Assembly (NCBI GenBank): GCA_024343425.1
Contig: BRLC01000010.1
Span: 62,001-126,000 of the forward strand
Source: Rhizobiaceae bacterium MnEN-MB40S
GTDB lineage: Bacteria; Pseudomonadota; Alphaproteobacteria; Rhizobiales; Rhizobiaceae
Reading direction: 5' to 3'
DNA length: 64,000 bases
In this document: in pieces, positions 19,845 through 29,450 of the stretch
Numbering within the stretch: position 1 is the first letter of the stretch
How the letters are laid out: each line of letters opens with the position of its first letter
Notes under the pieces: generated by a model
Databases searched by the model: none
Told to the model about the DNA's origin: nothing
Seen by the model: only the letters and a program-made list of their open reading frames with translations
Program-made: the position numbers and the translations under genes

Positions 19845-21068
19845 TCACATGAAGCCGGACATGCGGCCCGGATTGAGGACCGCAGCCAGATCGAATTGCT
19901 CCTTCAGCCGCTGCGACAGGGCTGCGAGCGCTTTCGGCTGCGGCTCGAAAACCGGAACGGCGGCGCGCAAGGCCGCAGGCGCGCGCACCAGCGTCGCATG
20001 GCCGCCGCCGAGTTTGGCGATGGTTCGTCGCACGATATCGGCTTCGGCGTCGGCTTCCATGCGCAGCCAGACCAGGCCGCCCTGCCAGTCGTACCAGGCG
20101 TCGACGCCGGTTTGCAGGCGCAGGCTGCCGACAAGCACATGGCCCTGCGACGGCGCGATGGAAATGCGCCAGACTGCGCGCTGCGTGCCGTCACAGAAGG
20201 GCTTTACATCGCGAATCTCGCGCCAAAGCACAGTCGAGGTTTCCGCATCGAGGCTCTCGCAGGCGCCGACTTTTCCTAAGATGTCGCGCAGCCGTTTTTC
20301 GCGATAACGCACCGACGGCTCGAAGCCTTCGAGACGGAAAACCGTCGCCGCTCCGTCCGGCAATCCGCCGTCAATGAAACGAAAGCGGACACTTTCTGGA
20401 AGGTGGGCCGCCGCCGATACTTCCGTGTCGGACCCCATGGCGTGCGCCATCACATCGGCCGCGTCGCCGTCGGCAAGGCCGCTCAAAACAAGCGTCGAAC
20501 AGGTCTCGGCTTTTGGCAGCACCTTGAAGGTAAGTTCCGTGAAGACGCCCAGCGTGCCCCAGGAACCGGAGAGACCGCGCGACAAATCGTAGCCGGTGAC
20601 GTTCTTCACAACCCGACCGCCGGATTTGATGATGTCGCCGCGTCCGGTCACCGCACGAATTCCGAGAACATGGTCGCGGGCCGCTCCCGCCTTGATGCGG
20701 CGGGGTCCGGACAAATTGCAGGCAAGGAGGCCGCCGACCGTGCCGCGCTCCGCGTCGCTTCCCAGAAGCCCGCGATAATCCATCGGCTCGAACTGGAGCT
20801 CCTGGTTGTTCTCGTCGAGCAGCGCCTCGATGTCGGCGACGGACGTGCCGGCGCGCGCCGTCAACACCAGTTCCTCCGGTTCGTAGAGGGTGACGCCGGA
20901 CAGCGCCGAAAGATCGAGCGTGTGTGCGACCTGCATGGGCGCGCCGATGCTGCGCTTCGAGCCGTGGCCGATGATTTCCAGCGGCTTTCTTTCGGAGACC
21001 GCCCAGGACACCGTGTCGAGAACCTGCTTCTCGTCCTGCGGCCGCAGGATTGCTTCATCTGACTGCAC
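19845..21068 (-). CDS. glcE: Glycolate oxidase FAD-binding subunit GlcE
   Basis: GlcE is the second FAD_binding_4 subunit of glycolate oxidase. The protein has LDLSALSGVTLYEPEEL, the FAD-contact block RGTVGGLLACNLSGPRR and GGRVVKNVTGYDLSRGL. No ATG fits the family start. A GTG at 21068 (9 nt after GAGG) or at 21077 gives about 407-410 residues; a longer ATG frame to 21149 would run well into glcD. It follows glcD within about 2-11 bp, so the two are translationally linked. Confidence 0.9.
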   Translation of the reverse strand: MQSDEAILRPQDEKQVLDTVSWAVSERKPLEIIGHGSKRSIGAPMQVAHTLDLSALSGVTLYEPEELVLTARAGTSVADIEALLDENNQELQFEPMDYRGLLGSDAERGTVGGLLACNLSGPRRIKAGAARDHVLGIRAVTGRGDIIKSGGRVVKNVTGYDLSRGLSGSWGTLGVFTELTFKVLPKAETCSTLVLSGLADGDAADVMAHAMGSDTEVSAAAHLPESVRFRFIDGGLPDGAATVFRLEGFEPSVRYREKRLRDILGKVGACESLDAETSTVLWREIRDVKPFCDGTQRAVWRISIAPSQGHVLVGSLRLQTGVDAWYDWQGGLVWLRMEADAEADIVRRTIAKLGGGHATLVRAPAALRAAVPVFEPQPKALAALSQRLKEQFDLAAVLNPGRMSGFM

Positions 21069-21079
21069 AGACGCCACCC

Positions 21080-22576
21080 TCAGAACCTCGGAATGTCCGG
21101 AAAGGGCAACTGACCGCGTGAAATGTGCATGCGGCCCATTTCCGCGCAACGATGGAGCTCCGGAAAGACCTTTCCCGGATTGAGCAGGTGTTTTTCATCA
21201 AAGGCGCATTTGACGCGGATCTGCTGGTTCAGATCCTCCTCGTTGAACATTTCCGGCATGAGGTCCCGCTTCTCCACGCCGACGCCGTGTTCGCCCGTCA
21301 GCACGCCGCCCACCTCGACGCAGAGCCGCAGAATGTCGTTGCCGAAATCCTCGGCGCTCTGCAACTCGCCGGGCTTGTTGGCGTCGTACAGGATCAACGG
21401 ATGCAGATTGCCGTCTCCCGCATGAAACACGTTGGCGACGGCAAGGCCGTATTTTTCCGAGAGGCTTCGCATGCCGGCGAGCACCTGCGGCAACGCCTTG
21501 CGCGGAATGGTTCCGTCCATGCAGTAGTAGTCCGGCGAGATGCGCCCGACGGCCGGAAACGCGGCCTTGCGACCGGCCCAGAAGCGCTGCCTTTCCTCTT
21601 CGCTTTCGGACACGCGCGAGGTCACGCAGCCATTCGATCCGGCGATCCGCTCGACTTCGCCGATCAGCGCCTCGACTTCCGCGGCCGGCCCGTCAAGTTC
21701 GACGATCAACAGGGCCTCGACATCGAGCGGATAGCCGGCGTGGACGAAATCTTCAGCCGCCTTGATCGCCAGCCTGTCCATCATTTCCATGCCGCCCGGA
21801 ATAATGCCGGCGCCGATAATGTCGGCGACGCACTGGCCGGCCTGCTCGCTGGTCGGAAAGCCGATCAGCACGGCGCGCGCGGTTTCCGGCTTGCGCAGAA
21901 TCCGCACCGTGACTTCCGTGACAACGCCGAGCAGGCCTTCCGAACCGGTCATGAGACCCAGAATGTCGTAGCCCGGACTGTCGAGATGCCTGCCGCCGAC
22001 GCGGATCACGTCGCCGTTGATCAGCACCATCTCGATGCCGAGAACATTATTGGTCGTCAGACCGTATTTCAGGCAGTGGACGCCGCCGGCGTTCTCCGCG
22101 ACGTTGCCGCCGATCGAACAGGCGATCTGCGACGAGGGATCCGGCGCGTAATAGAAACCGTCCCCGGCGACCGCATTGGTGATGCCGAGATTGGTGACGC
22201 CCGGCTGCACGACGGCGACGCGGTTGTCGTAATCGACCTCGAGGATGCGGTTGAAGCGCGACATGACCAGAAGCACGGCGTCCTGCAACGGCAGCGCGCC
22301 GCCGGAAAGGGACGTGCCCGAGCCGCGCGGGACAACGCGGACGCCGTATCGGTGGCAGTATTTCAGCACGCGCGAAACCTGTTCGACGGTTTCCGGCAGC
22401 ACGACGACAAGCGGCAATTGGCGATAGGCGGTAAGGCCGTCCGTCTCGAAGGCGCGCATCTCGTTGGTCGTATCGACGACCCCCTCGCCCGGAACGATAT
22501 CGCGCAGATCGTCGACGATGCGCGCGCGCTCGGCGAGCGTCTTGGCGTCCGGGTCCGGCATTCGCGGTCCTGTCAT
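21080..22576 (-). CDS. glcD: Glycolate oxidase FAD-linked subunit GlcD
   Basis: GlcD is the main flavoprotein subunit oxidising glycolate (or D-lactate) to the 2-oxoacid. The 498-residue protein has the PCMH-type FAD domain (VVPRGSGTSLSGGALP, GGNVAENAGGVHCLKYG) and the FAD-oxidase C domain (HAGDGNLHP, CVEVGGVLTGEHGVG, ending with FDEKHLLNPGKVFPE). AGGAGG precedes the ATG. It begins the leftward glcD-glcE-membrane protein-glcF operon and is divergent from a LysR gene with an 84-bp shared promoter region, so LysR control is likely. Confidence 0.95.
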   Translation of the reverse strand: MTGPRMPDPDAKTLAERARIVDDLRDIVPGEGVVDTTNEMRAFETDGLTAYRQLPLVVVLPETVEQVSRVLKYCHRYGVRVVPRGSGTSLSGGALPLQDAVLLVMSRFNRILEVDYDNRVAVVQPGVTNLGITNAVAGDGFYYAPDPSSQIACSIGGNVAENAGGVHCLKYGLTTNNVLGIEMVLINGDVIRVGGRHLDSPGYDILGLMTGSEGLLGVVTEVTVRILRKPETARAVLIGFPTSEQAGQCVADIIGAGIIPGGMEMMDRLAIKAAEDFVHAGYPLDVEALLIVELDGPAAEVEALIGEVERIAGSNGCVTSRVSESEEERQRFWAGRKAAFPAVGRISPDYYCMDGTIPRKALPQVLAGMRSLSEKYGLAVANVFHAGDGNLHPLILYDANKPGELQSAEDFGNDILRLCVEVGGVLTGEHGVGVEKRDLMPEMFNEEDLNQQIRVKCAFDEKHLLNPGKVFPELHRCAEMGRMHISRGQLPFPDIPRF

Positions 22577-22660
22577 GGCGGGCTCCTCCTGCCGAATTCA
22601 CGGCTTCAATTCAAAGCTGACTGGTTCTAGAACACAGAAACGAACGGAAGCAAAACCATT

Positions 22661-23557
22661 ATGCAGAATCTCGGCGATCTGGAAATATTCGCGCAGGTTG
22701 TCGCAACCGGCAGCCTGTCGGCGGCGGGCCGCGAACTGGGGCTTTCGCCTGCGATGGTCTCCAAGCGGCTGAAACGGCTGGAGGACAGTCTCGGCACGCG
22801 TCTTGTGCAGCGCACGACGCGCCAGGTCTCTCTTACGGAGACCGGCAAGGGTTTCTACGAGCGCGTCACCGCCATCCTGGCCGGCATCGAGGAGGCCAAA
22901 GCCTTCGCCGCACGGCGGTCGCAACAGGCGCGCGGCGTGCTCAAGGTCTCCGCGCCGACCTCCTTTGGCCGCATGCATATCGCGCCCAATCTCAAGGCCT
23001 TCATGGGCGCCAATCCGGATCTTTCGATCGATCTGTCGCTGAGCGACCGCTTCGTCGACATCGTCGCCGACGGGTTCGACATCGCCATCCGCATCGGCGA
23101 ACTCGCGGATTCCAGCCTGGTCGCCCGCAGGCTGGCCCCCGTGAGACGCATTTTGTGCGCAACGCCGGACTATCTCGCCCGGCGCGGCAGCCCGCAGTCC
23201 ATCGAAGACCTTGCGAACCATGTCCTGCTGCCGCCGCACAACAACGATCCGTGGCGGCTGGAAGGGCCGCGCGGGCCGCTGGTCTACCGGCCCGACGGAC
23301 CGCTGATGACAAATTCCAGCGAGGTGATCCGCGAATGCGTCATCTCCGGTCTCGGCATTGCCCTCCGCTCGACCTGGGACATTTCGGCGGAACTGAAAAC
23401 CGGACGGCTGACGCAGGTGCTGCCGGCCTATGAAGGTTCGCGCAATCTCGCCGTCTACGCGGTCTACGCCAGCCGCCAGTTCCTGCCGGCCAAGATCCGC
23501 GTCTTCGTGGATTACTGGGCGGAGCTGTTCGGGCCGAGGCCCTACTGGGAGAGTTAA
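22661..23557 (+). CDS. LysR family transcriptional regulator, divergent from glc operon
   Basis: The 298-residue protein has an N-terminal winged HTH (LEIFAQVVATGSLSAAGRELG, LSPAMVSKRLKRLEDSLGT) and a LysR substrate-binding domain (LRVSAPTSFG-like KVSAPTSFGRMHIAP, IAIRIGELADSSLVAR). It is most like the CrgA/DsdC-type LysR group. The gene is divergent from glcD with 84 bp between starts. This layout is typical for a regulator of the neighbouring operon, so it may sense glycolate or a related acid. No certain T-N11-A box was picked out. Confidence 0.88.
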   Translation: MQNLGDLEIFAQVVATGSLSAAGRELGLSPAMVSKRLKRLEDSLGTRLVQRTTRQVSLTETGKGFYERVTAILAGIEEAKAFAARRSQQARGVLKVSAPTSFGRMHIAPNLKAFMGANPDLSIDLSLSDRFVDIVADGFDIAIRIGELADSSLVARRLAPVRRILCATPDYLARRGSPQSIEDLANHVLLPPHNNDPWRLEGPRGPLVYRPDGPLMTNSSEVIRECVISGLGIALRSTWDISAELKTGRLTQVLPAYEGSRNLAVYAVYASRQFLPAKIRVFVDYWAELFGPRPYWES

Positions 23558-23672
23558 CTCATAATCTGTCGCGGCCATCACGGACGATTGACCGCGCTCG
23601 GTTCTGCTTGATAGCTTCGCGCGATGCGTTGGAGGCACCCGCCTCCGACACTCCTTTCAAGGCGCGCAAGCC

Positions 23673-24356
23673 ATGACACGCATTCTCTCGATCATGCACG
23701 AAACACCGGCCGAAACGGATCGCGGCACGCTGCACTTGATATCGAGAGGATTCGCGGTCGAAGAGATAAGGCCCTACCGCGGCGAGACGCTGCCGGATCT
23801 TACAGACGATATCGCCGGCGTGAAGATCCAGGGCGGCGCGCAATTCGTGTCCGATCTCGAGGCGTTTCCCTACTTAAGCGACGAGGCGGAGTTCGCCCGC
23901 GCCGTCATGGAGCGCGGCATACCCCTGCTCGGCATCTGTCTCGGCGGGCAGTTGATCGCGCATGCGCTGGACGCGACGGTGGACTACCACCCGGAAGACA
24001 ACGTTGCGCTCGGCTATTATCCGCTTCGCCCGACCGGCGCAGGCCTCGACTGGTTTCCCGAGGAATTGATTGTGCTCGCCGCCAATGCGCAAGGATTCGA
24101 CTGCCCGGCCGACGCGACGCTACTGGCCGCCGGCGACGTGTTTCCCAATCAGGCATTCATCTACGGCGACCGCACCATCGCCTTCCAGTTTCATCCGGAA
24201 GTGACGCGCCCGATTCTCGATCGCTGGCAGCAGGAACTGACGCACAATATCGGCAAGCCCGGAACCCAGTCGGTAGAGGAACAGAACCGCGGCTTCGACC
24301 TGCATAACGAGACGCTCGGCGCGTGGTATCTCGACTTTCTGGACCGGTTCTTCTGA
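23673..24356 (+). CDS. Class I glutamine amidotransferase-like protein
   Basis: The 227-residue protein carries a complete GATase triad: nucleophile Cys89 in GICLGGQ and His174/Glu176 in FHPEV. It resembles stand-alone GuaA-type amidotransferase-like proteins of unknown substrate that may hydrolyse gamma-glutamyl compounds. It lacks an attached synthetase domain. It lies between LysR and lysE-like genes on the same strand but with gaps of 115 and 58 bp, so co-transcription is uncertain. Confidence 0.85.
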   Translation: MTRILSIMHETPAETDRGTLHLISRGFAVEEIRPYRGETLPDLTDDIAGVKIQGGAQFVSDLEAFPYLSDEAEFARAVMERGIPLLGICLGGQLIAHALDATVDYHPEDNVALGYYPLRPTGAGLDWFPEELIVLAANAQGFDCPADATLLAAGDVFPNQAFIYGDRTIAFQFHPEVTRPILDRWQQELTHNIGKPGTQSVEEQNRGFDLHNETLGAWYLDFLDRFF

Positions 24357-24414
24357 AACATCGCCGTGAAAATTAAACATTGCGCGCCACCAGCCACGGA
24401 ACTATCGTTCGCCC

Positions 24415-25047
24415 ATGCCTGTATCATCCGAAATTCTGCTGACCTTCATGCTCGCCAGCTTCGTGCTGCTGGTCATTCCGGGACCGACCATCATCATGGT
24501 CATTTCCCAGGCGCTTGCGCATGGCCGGCGCGTCGCTTTCGCCAGCGTCGCCGGCGTGGGGCTCGGCGATCTTGCGGCCGCATCTCTGTCGATCATCGGG
24601 GTCGGCACCATTCTTGCGACTTCGACGACCGTGTTCATGATCGTCAAATGGCTGGGCGCCGCCTATCTGATCTACATCGGGGTGAAGATGTGGCGCGAAC
24701 CGGTGAGCTTGCCGGAATTCGATATCGACGACGGCGCCCAGCACTCCCGCTGGCCGGTGTTTCGCGACTCCTTTCTGGTGACGCTGTTCAACCCGAAGGG
24801 CATCGTCTTCTTCATGGCCTTTGTGCCGCAATTCATCACGCCATCGGCGCCGTTCGCGCCCCAGGCGGCGATCTTCGTCGCGGTCTTCGTGGTTCTGGGC
24901 ATCGCCAACGCCTGGGCCTATGCGTTGCTTGCCAGCGGCGCACGGCAGGTTATCCGCCGCCCGGCGGTGTTGAGAGCCGCCTCGCGCAGCGGCGCGGTGA
25001 TGCTGATCGGCGCAGGCGTCGTGTCGGCCTTTGCCCGCCGAAGCTGA
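24415..25047 (+). CDS. LysE/RhtB family amino-acid exporter
   Basis: The 210-residue inner-membrane protein has five to six predicted helices and the family start [30 protein letters not shown]. The IPGP motif, [12 protein letters not shown] and LYTNPKG-like [13 protein letters not shown] are typical of LysE translocators that export amino acids or derivatives. The substrate cannot be predicted. It ends 20 bp before rsmE and may be cotranscribed. Confidence 0.88.
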   Translation: MPVSSEILLTFMLASFVLLVIPGPTIIMVISQALAHGRRVAFASVAGVGLGDLAAASLSIIGVGTILATSTTVFMIVKWLGAAYLIYIGVKMWREPVSLPEFDIDDGAQHSRWPVFRDSFLVTLFNPKGIVFFMAFVPQFITPSAPFAPQAAIFVAVFVVLGIANAWAYALLASGARQVIRRPAVLRAASRSGAVMLIGAGVVSAFARRS

Positions 25048-25067
25048 ACGGCGCCAACAGCCTGTTC

Positions 25068-25802
25068 ATGCGCGCCAATTTCAGAATGCAGCGACTTTAC
25101 GTCGATCAGCCGATCGGGAAAGACGCGCGCCTGCCGACGGACCGGGATCAGTTCAATTACCTCGCCAACGTGCTGCGCTACGCCGAAGGCGACCGGGTTC
25201 TCGTCTTCAACGGCCGCGACGGCGAATGGTCGGCGCGCATCGCCTGTCCCGCCCGCAAGCGCATAGACCTGGTTATCGACGAACAGACGCGCCCGCAGCC
25301 TGACGCGCCCGATCTCGTTTACCTTTTCGCGCCGCTGAAGCAGGGCCGGCTCGACTACATGATCCAGAAGGCCGTCGAAATGGGCGTCGGCGTCTTGCAG
25401 CCGGCGCTGACCCATCACACGCAGAGCCACAGGATCAACATGGCGAAAGTTGAACGCTATGCGATCGAGGCTGCGGAACAATGCGGCGTTCTCGCCATTC
25501 CGGAAGCGCGCGATCCACAACCGCTTGCCGAGCTGCTGAACGGCTGGGATCATTCGCGCCGCATCATCTTCTGCGACGAAGGCGCCCGGACACACAACCC
25601 GGTCGAGATTCTGAAAGCGGTGACGGAGGACAAGCTGGCGCTGCTGATTGGTCCGGAAGGCGGATTTTCGGACGACGAACGCGATCTGCTGCATTCCCTC
25701 GACTTCGTGACGGCAATACCGCTCGGACCGCGCATTCTGCGCGCGGATACGGCCGCGGTCGCCGCCCTGGCGGTCTTACAGTCAACCATCGGCGACTGGT
25801 AG
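25068..25802 (+). CDS. rsmE: 16S rRNA (uracil-N3)-methyltransferase RsmE
   Basis: RsmE methylates U1498 of 16S rRNA. The 244-residue protein has an N-terminal PUA-like domain ([11 protein letters not shown]..., [20 protein letters not shown]). A C-terminal SPOUT knot follows ([30 protein letters not shown]). The ATG at 25068 ([11 protein letters not shown]) is the family-consistent start. The frame stays open far upstream, but that part overlaps the LysE-type gene and is a shadow. The following 139 bp before gshA hold no clear element. Confidence 0.93.
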   Translation: MRANFRMQRLYVDQPIGKDARLPTDRDQFNYLANVLRYAEGDRVLVFNGRDGEWSARIACPARKRIDLVIDEQTRPQPDAPDLVYLFAPLKQGRLDYMIQKAVEMGVGVLQPALTHHTQSHRINMAKVERYAIEAAEQCGVLAIPEARDPQPLAELLNGWDHSRRIIFCDEGARTHNPVEILKAVTEDKLALLIGPEGGFSDDERDLLHSLDFVTAIPLGPRILRADTAAVAALAVLQSTIGDW

Positions 25803-25941
25803 CATGCAAGATTATCAAGAATTTCTGAACGATCAGGTTAGCGCTTTTCACTTGCGCCGAACGCCAATCCGGTCCAAGCAGCACGGCAAGAAACGTCACA
25901 ACACTGTCACGGCCATGTGGCCCGAGTTCCAGAGCTGACCC

Positions 25942-27315
25942 ATGGCGCGAGATACGACCAACCAGACACCTGTATCGTCCATCGACGACCTCGTCTCCTA
26001 CCTGGCGGAGGGATGCAAGCCGCCCGAGAAATTCCGGATCGGCACCGAGCACGAAAAATTCGCCTTCTTCCGGGAAGACAACTCTCCGGTTCCCTATGAG
26101 GGGCCGCGGTCGATCTCTGCTCTTCTGAACGGCATGCACGCGTTGCTCGGCTGGGAGCCGATCATGGACGCCGGCAAGATCATCGGTCTCGTCGAGCCGA
26201 CGGGCATGGGGGCGATTTCACTGGAGCCGGGCGGTCAGTTCGAACTCTCCGGCGCGCCTCTGGAAAACATTCATCAGACCTGCCGCGAATCAAATGCGCA
26301 TCTGGCGCAGTTGCGCGAAGTCGCAGAACCGATGGGCATCGGTTTTCTGGGGCTCGGCGGCAGTCCGAAATGGACGCGCGCGGAAACGCCGCGCATGCCG
26401 AAGTCGCGCTACGACATCATGACGAACTATATGCCGAAGGTCGGCAGCCAGGGCCTCGACATGATGTACCGAACCTGCACGATCCAGGTGAATCTCGACT
26501 TTTCGTCCGAAACGGACATGCGCCGGAAAATGCAGGTCTCCCTGAAGCTCCAGCCGCTGGCGACGGCGCTCTTCGCCTTTTCGCCTTTTACGGAAGGAAA
26601 ACCGAACGGCCTGCTTTCCTGGCGCTCGAACATCTGGCGCGACACCGACAAGGACCGCACCGGCATCCTGCCCTTCGCCTTCGCGCCCGATTACGGCTTC
26701 GCTGATTATGTGGAATGGGCGCTGGACGCGCCGATGTATTTCGTTCTGCGGGATGGAAAGTATCAGGACTGCACGCACGTCACCTTCCGGCAGTTCATGG
26801 ATGGCGCGCTGAAGGATGAATTGACCGACGGCATGCCCAATATGGGCGACTGGACGAATCATCTTTCGACGCTGTTTCCCGAAGTGCGGCTGAAGCAGTT
26901 TCTCGAAATGCGCGGCGCCGACGGCGGCCCCTGGCGCAAGATCTGCGCCCTGCCCGCCTTCTGGGTCGGGCTGCTTTACGACGAAACGTCGCTGGACGCC
27001 GCCGAGGAGCTTACGAAAGACTGGACCGTCGAGCAGGTGCAGGCGCTGCGCGACAGCGTTCCGGCAAAGGGGCTCGACGCGGAAATCCGCGGCGTCGACC
27101 TGCATACGCTGTCGCGGCAGGTGCTCGGCCTGTCCAGGCAGGGCCTGCAACGTCGGGCCCGCCTCAACGACGACGGCAACGACGAGGCGCACTTCCTCGC
27201 GCCGCTGGAAGAAACCGTGGCGCGCGGCAAGACGGCGGCCGGCCTGCTGCTCGACCTCTACCACGGCAAGTGGGAGGAATCGGTGGAGCCGGTTTTCGAG
27301 GAATTTTCGTACTGA
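25942..27315 (+). CDS. gshA: Glutamate-cysteine ligase, alphaproteobacterial/plant type
   Basis: GshA joins glutamate and cysteine, the first and limiting step of glutathione synthesis. The 457-residue protein is the class shared by alphaproteobacteria and plants, with blocks FRIGTEHEKFAFF, EPTGMGAISLEPGGQFELSG, MYRTCTIQVNLDFSSE and FSPFTEGKPNGLLSWR. Length matches the family. It is monocistronic. A weak hairpin with T-run follows. Glutathione would feed the GST gene in this window. Confidence 0.95.
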   Translation: MARDTTNQTPVSSIDDLVSYLAEGCKPPEKFRIGTEHEKFAFFREDNSPVPYEGPRSISALLNGMHALLGWEPIMDAGKIIGLVEPTGMGAISLEPGGQFELSGAPLENIHQTCRESNAHLAQLREVAEPMGIGFLGLGGSPKWTRAETPRMPKSRYDIMTNYMPKVGSQGLDMMYRTCTIQVNLDFSSETDMRRKMQVSLKLQPLATALFAFSPFTEGKPNGLLSWRSNIWRDTDKDRTGILPFAFAPDYGFADYVEWALDAPMYFVLRDGKYQDCTHVTFRQFMDGALKDELTDGMPNMGDWTNHLSTLFPEVRLKQFLEMRGADGGPWRKICALPAFWVGLLYDETSLDAAEELTKDWTVEQVQALRDSVPAKGLDAEIRGVDLHTLSRQVLGLSRQGLQRRARLNDDGNDEAHFLAPLEETVARGKTAAGLLLDLYHGKWEESVEPVFEEFSY

Positions 27316-27368
27316 TCGCGCCGAAGAGCGGCCTCTATCTTTTCGCCTCGACTGCCCCTGAATGGAAA

Positions 27369-27390
27369 TCAGTCATATAACTGACTTTTT
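27369..27390 (+). terminator. Possible intrinsic terminator after gshA
   Basis: TCAGT-CATATA-ACTGA followed by CTTTTT lies 54 bp after the gshA stop. The stem is short and A/T-containing, so efficiency is doubtful. Confidence 0.45.
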
Positions 27391-27428
27391 AGGCATCCCG
27401 GAACGGCCATGATTTGGCGCCCAGGTCG

Positions 27429-27899
27429 TCAGTCGCGCGCATTGCGGCTTCGTTCTACCTGACCCTCGAGCGCGTCCATTCTGGCGTCGACCTTCCGCAG
27501 CAATTGCAAGGTCGGCCTGGTGAACAGCAACCAGAGGCCGACATAAAATATGACCACAGGCATCCAGGCGAGAACCAGTGAAAGAAGACCCGGGTCATCA
27601 TTGGCGACCGATATCATCACCTCTTTGTCGAGCAATTCGGATAGCAGGCCTCCGGGAACATCAGAAACCGGAACCTGTGTGACGACCGCCACTCCGCGCG
27701 CGCCTTCCGCCTCAATAATCCTGTCATGCAGCGTGACGCGCAAGATTTCTCCGCCGCGAACCATATCCACAAATTCCGAGTAGGCGACGTTCTGAAAGAC
27801 TCTCACCGATGGCTGCGAGAACAGATTAATGGTGAAAAAGAGCAAGATCACGACCCCGACAATTGCGAGACCCCATGACCAGACGGTCTTACTCATCAT
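27429..27899 (-). CDS. Stand-alone FtsH-ectodomain-like membrane protein without AAA or protease domains
   Basis: The 156-residue protein copies the layout of the FtsH N-terminus. It has a first membrane helix (WGLAIVGVVILLFFTINLF), then a periplasmic FtsH_ext-like domain (VAYSEFVDMVRGGEILRVTLH ... GLLSELLDKEVMISV), then LLSLVLAWMPVVIFYVGLWLLF as a second helix. Where FtsH continues into its AAA ATPase, this protein instead ends in a short coiled coil (QLLRKVDARMDALEGQVERS). Two adjacent ATGs (27899, 27896) are possible starts. It could pair with real FtsH hexamers or HflKC, but that is inference. Confidence 0.7.
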   Translation of the reverse strand: MMSKTVWSWGLAIVGVVILLFFTINLFSQPSVRVFQNVAYSEFVDMVRGGEILRVTLHDRIIEAEGARGVAVVTQVPVSDVPGGLLSELLDKEVMISVANDDPGLLSLVLAWMPVVIFYVGLWLLFTRPTLQLLRKVDARMDALEGQVERSRNARD

Positions 27900-28112
27900 G
27901 TTCAAACTCGTTTTTTGGTAATGCATCGCAGGAAAATTACAACTTTTAGTATTTTCTTCGGCGAGAATTGACAATAGCGGCGTTTGGCAAATGCGCTGAC
28001 CGACCGCCTCCCACGAGAATATTCCGGCCCTTTCGCTTCGTGCTTTCTGAACATATACTCGGCAGAATGCCTGCATGCCCAAGCAACAGGCAGCGAAAGG
28101 ATGTGTCCGGCC

Positions 28113-28916
28113 ATGCTACCGCTCTACGACATGATGATGCAGGCGCAAAACGGCGAGGCGATGCGGGTGATGGCGCGGCAATTCGGTCTGGACGAGGACC
28201 AGGCTGCGCGCGCAATGGAAGCCCTGATGCCCGCCTTTTCGACCGGACTGAAGCGCAATGCGACCAATCCGTACACGATGATGGATTTCTGGCAGGCCTT
28301 CGCCGATCCGGGCCATACGCAATATTTCGAAAACATGACGAAGGCTTTCACGCCCAAGGGCATCGACGAAGGCAACCACATACTCGGCCAGTTGTTCGGC
28401 TCGAAGGAAATCAGCCGGGCGATCGCCTATCAGGCTGCGCAATTCTCCGGGTTGAACCAGGAAATCCTCAAGCAGATGATGCCGGTTATCGCGGCCTCCA
28501 TGATGGGCGGGCTCTACAAACAGGCGTCGAATGCCTTTGGCGCAAACACCGCCCAGGGCGCAAACGTCTTTACCGACATGATGCATCAGATGACCGGGGT
28601 TCGGCAGACTCCGAAGCCGAAGGAATTCGAATACCCCTTCGTGACGATGATGGAGCAGATGTTCGGGAGCGGAAAAAAGGAACCGGAGAAAAAGCCTGCG
28701 GCCGACAATCCGTTCATGAAGATGTTCGAAGACATGCTGGCCGCCAGCATGCCTTCATCAAAACCCGAACCGGAACCTGAGCCCGAGAAATCCGCCAACC
28801 CCTACGACAAGCTTTTCGGGAACATGTTCGAAGCGGGAATAGAAATCCAGAAAGACTACCAGAAGAACATGGAGTCGATCTTCGACACATATGTTTCGGG
28901 CGTAAAGAAGCAGTAG
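28113..28916 (+). CDS. DUF937 domain protein
   Basis: The 267-residue protein begins with a DUF937 domain (LYDMMMQAQNGEAMRVMARQ, FGLDEDQAARAMEALMPAF, STGLKRN) and continues as an alpha-helical Met/Gln-rich region. A Lys/Pro/Glu-rich linker follows (about residues 190-235). It ends with a short conserved-looking tail (NPYDKLFGNMFEAGIEIQKD). DUF937 proteins such as YidB are cytoplasmic and poorly understood. An upstream in-frame ATG at 28101 is an alternative start. The 150 bp that follow hold no gene. Confidence 0.78.
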   Translation: MLPLYDMMMQAQNGEAMRVMARQFGLDEDQAARAMEALMPAFSTGLKRNATNPYTMMDFWQAFADPGHTQYFENMTKAFTPKGIDEGNHILGQLFGSKEISRAIAYQAAQFSGLNQEILKQMMPVIAASMMGGLYKQASNAFGANTAQGANVFTDMMHQMTGVRQTPKPKEFEYPFVTMMEQMFGSGKKEPEKKPAADNPFMKMFEDMLAASMPSSKPEPEPEPEKSANPYDKLFGNMFEAGIEIQKDYQKNMESIFDTYVSGVKKQ

Positions 28917-29068
28917 CCGGTAAAAACCCGGCGACTGTCACACCAGCCGCCGGGAGGGAGCGGGCACAGGGCACGTGACCCGCGGGGAAAGCATGGCGTC
29001 TGGCCGCTTTGCCGTTTCATCGCCCTTGCGGGCTAGCGCCGAACGGCGGCAACGGCCAGACATTCATC

Positions 29069-29347
29069 TTACAGGGGCAATGACCTGCGAGACCGCCGAC
29101 GGAGCGCGGCGCGCGTCAGTTCGTTCGAGTAGTCGTCGAACGCGCCGCCGCGAACGGCGTAGCGCACGTCATCACGCTGCAATCCGATATCCGCCAGCTG
29201 ACTGTCGGTAAACTCCAGCAACCGATACACCTCGCGCCGGTTTCGATAGCGGCGCACGAAGGAGCCGACCGTATTCCAGTAGGCAGCAAAGCGACCTTTC
29301 GGCTTGAATGTCGTATCGAGGAGCATTTGTGTCTGTCTGTCTGTCAT
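29069..29347 (-). CDS. DUF1127 (YjiS-like) small protein
   Basis: The 92-residue protein contains the DUF1127 core YRNRREVYRLLEFTDSQLADIGLQRDDV (residues about 35-62, quoted in part as LLEFTDSQLADIGL). The C-terminus is very Arg-rich. Small DUF1127 proteins in Alphaproteobacteria have been tied to phosphate and carbon metabolism and RNA binding. It is divergent from a LysR gene with 214 bp between them, a common pairing that suggests LysR-controlled expression. A 14-bp-arm inverted repeat lies in that gap. Confidence 0.82.
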   Translation of the reverse strand: MTDRQTQMLLDTTFKPKGRFAAYWNTVGSFVRRYRNRREVYRLLEFTDSQLADIGLQRDDVRYAVRGGAFDDYSNELTRAALRRRSRRSLPL

Positions 29348-29450
29348 GTCAGTCTCCTTTCCGCGCCTGCCTGTCTGATGCTGAAGGCAGAAAAACGCTG
29401 TGCTTCAGGTGGTTTCACCCAGTGAGTTGAATCCGATTGTTGGGAAACCC

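Noticed and set aside
21125..22630. A 501-codon plus-strand open frame opposite glcD
   Set aside because: It mirrors glcD and has no domain; ribosome-binding site and motifs support only glcD.
24366..25067. A possible fusion of an N-terminal domain to RsmE
   Set aside because: The extension is out of frame with, and fully inside, the LysE-type gene. RsmE similarity begins at 25068 or a few codons later.
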